64,000 bases of DNA from Aquila chrysaetos chrysaetos. Lineage: Eukaryota > Chordata > Aves > Accipitriformes > Accipitridae. Below, piece after piece: positions 48,231-60,200 of this stretch; positions within the stretch are counted from its first letter, which is position 1, and each line of letters begins with the position of its first letter. The notes below the pieces were generated by a model, which made no database searches, was not told the origin of the DNA, and was given only the letters and a program-made list of their open reading frames with translations. The stretch spans positions 6,324,001 through 6,388,000 of the forward strand of contig NC_044029.1 of NCBI RefSeq assembly GCF_900496995.4. The letters are read 5' to 3'. The position numbers and the translations under genes are program-made.

Positions 48231-51200
48231 GTAAGGGCCCGGGCCGGGCCGCGGGCAGCCCGAGCGTGCGGGGCCCTTAACGGCTCCGGGCGTGAGGGGA
48301 GGACCGCCGCCCCTCACCCGTCCCGGAGCCTGACGGTGAGCACCCTCTCCCCAGGAGGACCCCGTCTTGATCCGGCCTTTCCGAGGCCACAGAGCGGCGG
48401 TGACCGGCGTCGCCTTCAACGCGGAGGCCGCGGGGCTGGGTGAGTCCGGGGGGCCGGTCGCATTCCGGGCGGGGCGGCTCGCTCCCTCCCTCCTTCCTTC
48501 CCTCCCTCCTTCCCTCCCTCCTTCCTTTCCTCCCTCCTTCCCTCCTTCCTTCCTTTCCTCCCTCCTTCCTTCCTTTCCTCCCTCCTTCCCTCCTTCCTTC
48601 CTTTCCTCCCTTCTTCCCTCCCCGGCAGCCGGCGGAGAACCGCCGGGCCGGGTGCGGAGGCGGGGCGGGCTCCCCCGGCGGCCGGGCGGGCGGGCGGGCC
48701 GAGGAGTCTCTGCCCCTTCCTTAAGCGACAACTTTTTGAGCAAACCAGGAGGCGGGAGGAGGGGTTTGTCCCGCGGCGAGGAGGAGGAGGAGGAGGAGGA
48801 GGAAGTAAGTGAGGAGAGCGCCGGGGGCGGGGGGGCTGCTCCGCGCCTTCGCCGCTTTTTGCTCCCCCCCCCCCGCCCTGCAAGCCCCGCCGTCCCCCGG
48901 GAAACCTGCGGGCCCTGACGGAGGGACCGGCTGCCAGCTCTCGGCCGGCGGCCCGAGCCCGAAGCTGGAAGTGCCCGCAAGCCCCCTCCGTGCTGGGGCG
49001 GGGGGAGAGGCGGGGGGAGCCGGCGGTGGTTGACGGAGCTCCTCTCTGCTAGGAGCTGCTTTTAACCGCCCGCGATGAGGATCCGTCTGGCGAGAAGATG
49101 GACGTGGGTCCGCAAAAGCTGCGTGTTTCTCGGCTTCTTGATGATCGCTTACTTTGCGGTCGAGCTGTCGGTTTCTTCCTTCGGTGCCTCCCTCGCCGGG
49201 GAGAGCATCACCAAAGGGAAATGGGAGAGGCGGTTTTCTGACAGAGCAGGAGAAGCTGTGGACTTGGCTCGTCCCGTTTATGACAAATCCCCGCCCGATC
49301 CTTACGCCCCAGGAGAATGGGGTAAGCCCTCTCGCCTGCAGCTGACTCCCGAGGAGAAGAAACAGGAAGAAGAGCTGATCGAGAAGTATGCAATTAATAT
49401 TTATGTGAGCGATAAAATCTCTCTCCACCGGCACATTGAAGATAATCGACTGAGTGGCTGTAAAACCAAATCTTACGACTACAGGAGGCTGCCCACGACG
49501 TCTGTTATAATCGCTTTTTACAATGAAGCCTGGTCAACGTTGCTGCGGACGATACACAGTGTTCTTGAAACATCGCCTTCGGTGCTTCTAAAAGAAATTA
49601 TACTGGTGGATGACTTGAGCGATAAAGTGTATTTGAAGAGTGACCTCGAAAAATACATAAGCAGTCTGAACAGAGTTCGTTTGATAAGAACCAACAAACG
49701 AGAAGGATTGGTTCGTGCACGCTTAATTGGCGCTACCTTTGCTACTGGTGATGTCCTCACGTTTCTGGACTGTCACTGTGAATGTGTCTCCGGCTGGCTG
49801 GAGCCACTGCTCGAGAGGATCGCTGAGAACGAGACTGTTATTGTTTGCCCTGTCATTGACACCATTGACTGGAAAACGTTTGAATACTACATGCAAACGG
49901 CGGAGCCCATGATTGGGGGGTTTGACTGGCGGCTGACGTTCCAGTGGCACTCGGTGCCTAAACATGAGCGGCTCAGGCGGAAATCTGAAACCGACCCAAT
50001 CAGATCCCCAACTATGGCTGGTGGCTTGTTTGCTGTCAGCAAGAAGTATTTTGAGTACCTGGGTACCTACGATACAGGAATGGATGTCTGGGGAGGGGAG
50101 AACTTAGAATTATCGTTTAGGGTTTGGCAGTGTGGAGGCATGTTGGAAATTCATCCGTGCTCCCATGTAGGCCATGTGTTTCCAAAGCGCGCGCCCTATG
50201 CTAGACCGAATTTCCTTCAGAACACAGCACGTGCTGCTGAGGTGTGGATGGATGAGTACAAAGAGCACTTTTACAACAGAAATCCTTCAGCAAGAAAAGA
50301 AAACTACGGAGATATTTCTGAGAGAAAGATATTAAGAGAACGTTTGAAATGCAAGAGTTTTAACTGGTATTTAAAAAACATATTTGCTGAGTTGCATGTA
50401 CCAGAAGATCGTCCTGGCTGGCATGGTGCTATCCGCAGCGCAGGAATAGCTTCAGAATGCCTCGACTATGTCTTACCAGAACATCATCCTACTGGGGCTC
50501 ACCTTTCTCTCTTCGGATGTCATGGTCAGGGAGGCAATCAATTTTTTGAATACACATCAAATAAGGAGATTAGATTTAACTCTGTAACTGAGCTATGTGC
50601 TGAAGTCCCTGAGCATGAAGATTTCATAGGTATGAGGAGCTGCCCAAAAGATGGATCTCCTACCCCGGAAATTATTATATGGCATTTCAAAGAAGATGGG
50701 ACTATTTACCATCCTCATTCGGGAAAGTGCCTTACCGCTTATCGTACAACTGAGGGGCGTGCCGATGTGCAAATGAGAACTTGTAATGCTGCAGATAAAA
50801 ATCAGATTTGGAAATTTGAGAAATAATCACTGCTGGTAGTATGAATCGAATGGACTGTAATCTTCAAGGTTTTTACATGTGTGAGCAGATAGCGATGTTT
50901 GATTGTATACCTTGGAACTTCTTCAGATGCATCTGTAGTGGTGTAGAAACTGCATCTGCTGTGGTGAACTGTATGGAAAGCAAAAGTAAATGCTGGGGTT
51001 TAGTTTCTAAAACGTCGAATACAGATCTAATGCCTTTTATTTTTGTAAAATTTTGATCCGTTATTTTCGTACTTTGATCTGTCTTGATTATGGTAGAACA
51101 AAGGCTTCTGAGGGGACTGAGGAGGGATTTTTTTTTTTCTTAAAAAAAAAAACAAACACTCTAAACCTGCAAAATCATGTTACGTGAAAGTAAAGAATCT

Positions 51201-54200
51201 TACAGAAGTAAAAGTTAAGGTTGTTGCAGTGGAATTAACTGACCTATGTTGCAGATACATATGTTATAATGTATCTAACACACTAAGTAATGCTACAGTA
51301 GCATGTGATTGAATCTACATTCATGTGGGAAGTTGAATCTGAAGCCTTGTAATTCTCTGCAGTTTTCTGGGAACTTACATGCTCTTAAGGGTTTCGGGGT
51401 GACAACTAGCTATATTACATTGAAGAAAAGCAAGTTTTTTCAGTAGATGGGCTTTGGCACTGCTTTGCAGTCTTGTGCCTATTCTGGAACACTTACCTCA
51501 TGAGGGTGAGTCAGGAGCTCTCATGCCTTTAGAGGAGTGTAGCAGCAGCAGAACCAAGGACGTGCTGGTGGGTACCACAAATGGGAAGAAATAGGGGTAG
51601 CTACAAGTAAAAATTCTGTACAAAGATAGTGGAGAAGGAAAGAAAGCACAGAATTGCATTAGCTACTGCTGTTTCTTTAGCTATATATTTAATACTTACG
51701 TTGCCTCTGTGTAAGCTTTTCCATGTCAAGCCTGGCATCCTAGGGACACATAGCTTATGTGACTATACCATGTATTTTTTTTTTTTCTTTTTGGTCTGTT
51801 GGTGGGGTAGAGGAAGGAGACACAGAGGAAAACTTGGGCTGTTTTATTTTAAGTATTTTGGCAACAGCTAGCTGGCATCAGCCCTAGGTAGAGTTTTGAA
51901 ATAATGCAGCATACGCTGCCTCTTTCTAGTCACAATAGTACCGTGGGACACCTCGGGTAAGGTTGGGAAGCTGGAGTTCCTGAAGTGAGGGGAGTTGAAA
52001 AGGCAAAGGGCAGCTTGGAGGAAACCAAGATTTGTTGGTTAGGTGGTTCACAGAACAACTTCTTTAGAATGTTTTCTGTATCCTGTTATGCTGAGTTTTG
52101 AAGAATATTGATTCTAGAATCATGTCGCTAATCTGTTTTAAGTATGATTATAGACAGTAGATGTGATAGATATATTGTGTTCTTGGAAAAAAAAAATCTT
52201 GTATTAGTATCTGTGTTTTTTTAGCTTTATATGATTTAAGTTGAACACTTCTCTTAATGTTTCAGGCATTCCAGCTTTTTTGATTACTTTCACTGAAGTG
52301 ATAGATGTTTTTCAGTAGCTAGAGTGTAGTAATTCTTGACGTGGGGCTGGTAGGTAGGAACTTGAGCTAGTGAGCAAAAAGAATCTGGATACTTGAGGAA
52401 TGTAGTAGGTGTGCATTTGCTGCAGGTGTTAGTAGGTAGAAGGGTTAAAAGGGAGGAAGTGAGACCTGAAATAGGTGAAGCTTTGCCAAAAATAAACCAA
52501 GAGTAAGTTAAGATGTATTCTTGAATCTTAGTGGTTTTAAAGAGTTGAGAGGTTTGGGTGGAAGCAGGCTAAGATAGAAGGGAAACAGAAGAAGAAAATT
52601 TGGAGCTGGGGACGTAGCATTGAATCATGCTAAAAATGCTTGCCACTGTGTGGCATGGGTAGTTTTAAGTCTTTAACTTATTTTTAGGAGGTTAGTTGCA
52701 ATTTGATTTTTTTTTTTCTTTTCTTTATTCCTTTTCTTTTTTTCCCTAAACTGATTTCTTTTTTTTTTTTTTTTTTTTTGAAAAGGGAAGTTCTTTACTA
52801 TATAAGGGAGACATTCCTGAAAAATTCCATTCCACTCTGCAGCAAGGAATTCTTTTGTGGACCTACAAGTTATGAACCATTTATCAAATTTTAAAAGGCA
52901 GCCAGTCATTATGTACTGGGGCAATAAATTATATAAAGTATGTGCTTTTGTGAAAAGCTTGCTGTAGACTCTTACATTCAGTAGAAATGACAGGAAAAAG
53001 GCCTGGGTTCTCCTACATGGCAGAGCATAAGTTGTATGTGCAATGCATGTTTCCTCAGATGAAAGTAATTAAATGGTGTGAATATAGACTATGCAACTTT
53101 TATATGGTTAACTTTTTTAGGACTTGGCAAAAACTACATTTCATATAAGAAAACTACCTTCATGTTAAAACTGACAAAGTGCTCCTTATCTATTTAAGCA
53201 ATAAGTCTAAGTGAAACTGCCTTTTAAAGTTTAAAAAGTTATTCTCTATGTATGTATCTGAACCCTTCCTCCTTTTCCCCACCACCTCCCATTCTATTTT
53301 TGTGGTTTTTTAAAACCTAAAAGGAAAAATAAGCAAAAGTAAATAACCTCACCATAAAAAAAAAAAAAAAAAAGAAAATGGGGGGAGGGGGGAGGAGGAG
53401 GAGGGGGTTGAGAAGGAAAGAGAGAAGTAAAAAAAAACCTTAGCATTTCATTTCGACTAGTTTTGAACTGAGTTGCAGCAATTCTACAGAAATACTCCAA
53501 TCCAGGTGTTTTTTCAGTGTGTTAAGATTTCTGGAAAATCTGAAACTCTGAAAGATTTTCTATTCTGTTAGACTTTGAAAATTTGGGGAACACTTGTATA
53601 TATTTTAAACTACTGATTTTAAGTGACTTAAAAGAAATTGAATGTAAACTTAACACTGAATAAATGTGGCAGGGCTTTGGGGTTTCTTTCGAAAAAAATA
53701 AAATCCAGAATGATAAATATTGGCTAGTGTGCTGACTCTTTTCAATTCTCTTCTGCTTGTGTAAGTACATACAGTATACAATAAAAACTGCTATGAATTT
53801 GAACTTATGGGAGCTATTAAAAGTTCCTCGTAATTCATCCACTGTGCTTAGAATTCCAGATTGGTTCCCTTGACAGAGGTTCAATTAATAATTGTTTTCC
53901 TCCAAGTAGGAAATCTTGCAAATCCCTGTTTAAATGTGTTTGTATTGTGACATTGCAACTTATCACACTGAGATTTGCAAGGTTCCTGTGAAGTGTGTGG
54001 GTTTTGTGGTGATGTTTGAATATTCACACACACATCATGTGCACAGCCCTGTACTCCATCTGACCTGTAATTCCTGCACTGAGTTAATTATGTTGGGGAT
54101 GCTCCAATATTTTGGGAAGGGAAAAAGATGACCAAGAGGTATATCTAGCTGTTAAAGCCTGGCTGAGTATCTCTTCTGATCTTTGCCCAACTTTCTTATA

Positions 54201-57200
54201 GTCACTACTGCGGTATTGTGGGAAATAGGAGTTTAATGGTAATCCCCTATTGAGGCAACTTGTACCTTCATATATACATGTGAATATTGATGGTATACGT
54301 TTTCATAAATACACAACTTATAAATTGAACTTGGCTTCATTGCAAGTACCAAAAAACTTTTTTCATGGCATATGTGAAGCCTAGATACATGTTTAGAGAA
54401 CTGCGGCAAAGTGGTGTGCAAAAGCCAAGTCTCTATTCTTTGGTGTTTGATTCTGTTGTGACTCACCACCAGAAAAGCAAATCACATAGAGACATGTCAG
54501 CTATACTTGGGTGTGTACAGAAAACACTGACTTAAAAAAAAAAAAAAAAAGCACTGATGTTATAAACTGGACTAAGTTGCATATTGGAGTCAGCTCAGTG
54601 CGAATTTTCAGCTGTCTTCTTTCTAGCTGTATTTTGCAGTTGGTCAAATATTTTCATTATTACAGCAAGGACAAATTTTGTCTTTCACCTCTAAACATGA
54701 TTCTGGTTATGTTGTGTTTTCTGAGGAGCTTGTGCAACAGACCTGTTTGTGGTACGGCCCACTCTAAAAAACTCTTCTGGACCTTCTGCGTTTCTTTTGT
54801 TTCAGTTCCAATACTTTAAACTAGCCTTGGAGATCTGTTGTGGACCATTTACTGATGGTCTGGTAATTGAAAGTCAGACTGTAGGGTGCTGACAGAATGC
54901 ATCAACTGGGTCTGATCTGCACTGCTGTAGGACTTCATGTGTAATCTGTCCTTGAAGGTTCTTGCTCTTGAACACCTAAATGCATGGACAACATGAACTT
55001 GAGGGGAAGAAAATGCATAAAGGATTAAGAAGCAATCCTTAAAATACTGTGTTTGAGTAAATTGGAGCAGCATTGTTATAAAGGAGGCAAAATCCCTTAA
55101 AATGGAATAAAAAGAGAAATAGAGAAGTTCATTTGATAATAGTAATAGTACATTTTTCATGTATAAAACTGCTTTTAAGGTTAGTATTGATAATGGAAAT
55201 TAGTGCTGGCAACATCATTACCCTATAGACTTTTGTATTTAGTGCCTGTGGTTAGCTAAGATAAAACATTGACTGTTAGAGCAAAATGCTTAGGTGTTGG
55301 CCATATGCACCAAAACCGATTTCAGCCTGCTCGAACATAGCTTGAATAGCTTGGCTTCACTTAGGCTCGTTAACAGTAAAGGGACCTGGTTTCCTTGGCA
55401 GGATAGGGGCTAAAGTTGAATATAGATTCAGAGTTTTGGCTTAGAGTTTCTTTCTCTGGGTTTACGCCTCTCCCGTGCTGTTCAGACACAAAGTCACGTC
55501 AGCTTGCGTGCCGTAGGAAAATAATTCTGCAACGGGTCTGTCGGTTATTCACCCTTTCCTGCGCGGGTCCTGAACTGCTTCCCTGTCACCCCTGGGCTGG
55601 TGTCAGCTGGGCTGGAACTGCGCTATCGGAGATAATAGTAGCCTTTGAGTGGCATGGTAACGAGCGGGTGGCTTCAAGAGAAAAACCTACCTAAGGATGG
55701 GGAGAGGATGCTGTGTGAGCGTAGGCAACGGGGGTCCGGAGGGAGAACAAGGAAGACACTTGTGGATGTGCCAGGGAAAGGAGAACTTCAGATTGCTGCT
55801 TGTGTCTCATTAACCTTGGGATAATCCATCTGTGAGAGAGCAAACTACAAGAAAACAGGCTTTGGATTTATTGTACTGTCGTCTTTTAAAATATTCCCTT
55901 GGGGTTTTAGAACTGAAAGCAAAGAGGGCTGGTATTACATGGCCTTTATGCAGTTCCTTAGGTACCACAGGTGCTTGGTAGTTCTGCATTATTTGTTTTA
56001 GAAACTGTCAGTCTTGTCTGTTGCACTTTTCCAATGTGATGCCTTCAAATTCTTTTTTAGCTTACACTTCACTTTTTCCTTTCTGTTTTATGTCACTCTT
56101 GGTCACATTTTTCTGAATCAAAGGGGAAAAAGAAATCATTCAAGTACAATTAGAAAGAGCCTGCTGTAAAATAGAGTTCTGAAAAGTTGGAGGGGGAAAA
56201 TAGCATGTACTTCTGTGTCAAATTTAGGCCTATTGATATGGGCATAGGGATAGCCTGGTCCCACATCTTTTACCAGAAGCTAGTCTTTTGGGAGTAAAAT
56301 AATATCTCTGTGTCAAATCCCTAAGGAGAGTATAATATCTAATATTTTGTTCAAGGCTTGCCTTGACACATGTGCTAATAAACACACTCCGTTCCTTTGT
56401 GCTCTGTTGGTGCCTGAAAGAGGTTGGGAAGAGAATAGCCATCCTTTTCATGTCCTTTTCAACTTCCAGGAGGTTCTTGTTCTTCCTCTCCCTCCCTTTC
56501 TGTCCTAGGGGTAGGAATTTTATAACTGAGGGCTGGGAGTGTGAATCCCTTGTTTTAATTTGTCCTGCATGTTTGCACTTAGCAGAGATGAAGATAAGAG
56601 GGGCATAGGAATATCACACTTGCCAGTTCAATTCAACTGCTCATTGCTTCTGCTGCATATAGTTTCCTGAAAATGATCAACCTCAAGTAAAAACTATGAC
56701 TGCCTTCTTAACTGTAGATAGTACGGTCCACCTGCAAAGTGATTGCAAAAAAAAAAAAAAAAGTTCATGCTCTTTCTATCATCAGACCAAGAACTTCACA
56801 TTGTGATTTGAACTAGACAAATGTTAGTATTAAAAAAATTGGTACTTAAATAGGATTATAGAATTATCATATTTGGATATTCACTTTAGTGTAGTTATCT
56901 GAAGTGTTAGAAATTCTATCTTTGGTGTAGGCTGGCCTGTCTTTTCAGAGTTAAACACTTGATACTTAAAATAAATTCCATCTCAGAGATCAAAGTGAGA
57001 TCACTGAAGAATTTGTCTCTTGTTCTTAGTATTTGGTAGTGCTAAATCTGGATTCATACTTAATGACATGTGCTGATGTTTGGCTTTGGATTTTTTGTTC
57101 TGTATCTTCTAAAGGACTTGTAAACCAGTTTGTTTAATATATGGGAGAGCTACTTGTTAAGAATTATCCTTTACTCCTCCCAGTCTTCTGATGTCCTTCC

Positions 57201-60200
57201 AAAAGCCTGGTGTTGGCATTGCTGGCCGCCAAGCTTCTGCTCAGGCCAAGTATCCATTAAAACCCAATAACTGCTCCCTCCCCCTAAAACCCAGTAAGTT
57301 CACTGGTAAATCCAAATCTGTAGTTGTTAGCTCTGATTTTTCTAATAACAGTGAGCAGACTCATAGTATCTTTTATTTCCTGCCAGCTACCTCCTCTTTG
57401 GATAGGTTTCTCATGGTGTGGAAGCTGAAGACACAATGCAGAGCTTATAAATTTGTAGGCCACGCAGAAGCGGTGACCAGCGTACAGTTCTCACCAGATG
57501 GGCAGCTGCTTGCTTCAGCGTCTCAGGATCGTACTGTCAGACTGTGGATCCCTTGCATGTGAGTATAACTGGGCAATGCTGGCTATGTGTTTCATTAATG
57601 AACAATGTGAATATTACAGTCTTTACCCAAGAAAAGTTTCTTTTTCCCTTCCCACATCCCCAGGCTTTGACAGAAACAGAGATTGGGGAGCACAGGCAAC
57701 ATGGTTCTTGACTGTGTTCCTTGTTCTTTACTGAATACTCTGTAGTTTCAAAAGAAAAATGTAGCAATTCAGAGGTCATAATTTCATGTGTGTGGGAGTA
57801 TGCTTGGTAGTATTTCTCTGGCTTAAAGGATACATTTCTTTTAATAATTGCATGGCTGCACTTCATTTTGGGGGGACAAGGGACAATGGAAACAAATAGC
57901 ATTTTTGGAAAAAAAAATATTTTTAATTGACTTGCCTTTTTAGACTGTTCCCAAGTAGCAGTGATTACGAGCTATTCAGAATGATCTTAGAAAGACCAGT
58001 CTTGCTTTAACTTTTAAGCATTTTGTGGATTACTGTATCAAAAAATATGACAACTTCTTTTTCATATACTGTATGGAGGCTAATGCTGCTAGTTAATTGC
58101 ACTGCTCCATAAAATTGGTCATATTAAATACAATTACTTTACAGTGTGTTTTTCTAATAATTAATATTCAAATAAGGCAAAAAATATTGGTGGCACTTAG
58201 ATTTAGCCTGTATACGTTGTTTTCTCACTTGGATAAGATTCCAAATATGTTAACTTTGAGTTTTATGGGTTTTAAAACTCTTTCAGTTTAATATAATTGT
58301 GTTTTGTGTCTTGGTTGTGGGGTTTTTTTTGTTTGTTTTGGGTTTGGTTTTTTTGGTTTTTCCTCTAGTCATGGAGAATCATCGGTACTGAAAGGTCATA
58401 CAGCATCTGTTCGTAGCGTGAGCTTCTCGCATGACGGCCACTTTCTAGTTTCAGCATCCAATGATAAATCAATAAAAATATGGAGCGTTCGCCATCAGCG
58501 CCTTCTGTTTTCCCTATTCCAACACACTCATTGGGTTCGCTGTGCCAAGTAAGCTTTGTATTTTTTCTCATTGTAAAGAAACAGAACTCCTAACAAAGGG
58601 TTTTTATTTCCCAGGGCAGAACTAAGAGAAGAAAAATCTGTGAATCTTTACTTATCATTAATAATTAAATTTTAATAAATCACTCTTACACACACACATT
58701 TTTTATATATCTCCTAGTTGAAGTCTGAAAGCTTGCTCTGTGTTAATGTATGCACATATTAAATCTGTTGCTGGGTATTAATTCTTTTACTTTAAAGGAC
58801 AAATAGGGTCTTTGTATTTATTTTCAGTGAGTATCCTGTCTTTCCCCAGTCTTGTATGTTTTTATGCTGTATTAACTTATTTCACAGCATTCACTTGTTT
58901 CTAGATTTATTGTGCACAGTAGGGGGTTTCTCAACTAATCGTGGAACAGTAGTGGCATGAAAGAATGGTCATGAGTCAAAATGAGTTAAGCTTACGTAAT
59001 TGGAAAAGGTAAAAGAAATGGCCTTTGTACTGCAAGTTAAGATTCGCACTCTATTTGAAGGCAGGGCAGCTCTTCAAAGACAAGAAAAGCTTGTTCTTTG
59101 CTGATTTTTTTTTTTTTTTCGTTCCTCCATATTAATGGAAAATCTGCAGCAAAGAGAGGCCTGCTTTAAACCTCTGGAGAAAGAAATTTAACACTGGTGA
59201 AGTGCAGAGCCTTACAAAGTTCCAAAATATCTGATCACTGAAAAGAATGATAAAAGCTCTAGGAAATCGTATGTGAAAGTTCTTGAATGCTATTTTAATG
59301 TCCTTGTGCAGTTGCTCAAAATGAGAAATAATAATGATTGGTGAAATTATAGACAAATCCAATCTTCCTGTTTAAAAACCTAGTCCGCTAGTCTAGGAAT
59401 AATCATGAATGTTTTGCTGACAGTTTCCAAGTCTATAGAGAGAGCTCACAGGAGAATATATATGTAGGTTAAAATTGAACGCAAGGTTCTTCTCTGTCCT
59501 CTTTGTCTTTTTGCCTATAGTTTTCTATAACAAACTTTTTGGCATTGGAGGTGACAACCTGAGGCTGCTGTTACCTCCCCCCCTCCGGTTGGTTATGGCT
59601 CTGTTTTTAATTGTAGTTGATTGTGAAATGGAGGGGAGGAGGAGTTGGGGGAAAAGCTTTTCTTTTCAGTTTTATTACTCCATGAGAAATGTGAGGAATT
59701 CAAATGTCCTTTGAATGTTACACATTTTAATTCCAAACAGGCTTTCTTGGTTCTGGTGTTTTGCTACTTATGTCTCTAATGCTAATCTAGGTAGTGTCAG
59801 TTGTTTAGTAATGTATACACTTGCATGTTCCAGATTTTCACCTGATGGAAGACTAATAGCATCTTGCAGTGAGGATAAATCTGTTAAGATCTGGGATACG
59901 AGAAATAAAACTTGTATTGATAACTTCTTGGATTATGGAGGGTAAGTGTTACTAGAAAAAAGGAGAAATGTAAATGTGTAATTTTAATGAGATTAAATTC
60001 ATGTTTTGTGGTATTAACATCTGTATTTGTTACATCTGAAAATAGATCAAACTTCTACTACCCATGTAAAGTAAAATAATTTATTTCACATTTTTCTTAA
60101 GAGGTTAACTGGTTGCACTTATCCAGCTGTTTTCTAACAGTCAAGAAATAGGCTAGAGAGAAGTCATATTGTTCTTAGGTTTTTGAATGTTTTCATGTGT

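Larger units (their letters stand above)
47781..49074 (+). promoter_or_regulatory. POC1B: CpG-rich promoter region of POC1B and GALNT4
   Basis: A sharp switch to GC-rich, CpG-dense sequence that covers POC1B exons 1-2 and runs to the GALNT4 ATG. It has GC boxes (gggcgg and ccgccc at several places), an E2F-like ttggcgcc at about 48130-48137, and five tandem copies of cggtg at 47941-47965. No TATA box suits either gene, in keeping with CpG-island promoters. The transcription starts cannot be fixed by eye. Confidence 0.8.

Noticed and set aside
48045..48980. Long minus-strand open frame (311 codons) and overlapping Glu/Lys/Arg/Gly-rich frames
   Set aside because: They arise from GC-rich DNA without stop codons and from the pyrimidine microsatellite. 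They are low complexity, overlap POC1B exons 1-2, and have no family resemblance.
48721..49434. Minus-strand open frame of 237 codons opposite the GALNT4 5' end
   Set aside because: It is antisense to a certain gene in a GC-rich region, is Pro/Ala/Arg-rich, and has no recognisable domain.
57191..57386. Open sequence in frame with POC1B exon 3, suggesting a longer 5' exon or alternative start
   Set aside because: It has no similarity to POC1B, it is preceded by a good acceptor (ttcctgccag) exactly where the conserved sequence begins, and the family start lies in exon 1. An alternative first exon is not excluded but has no support.
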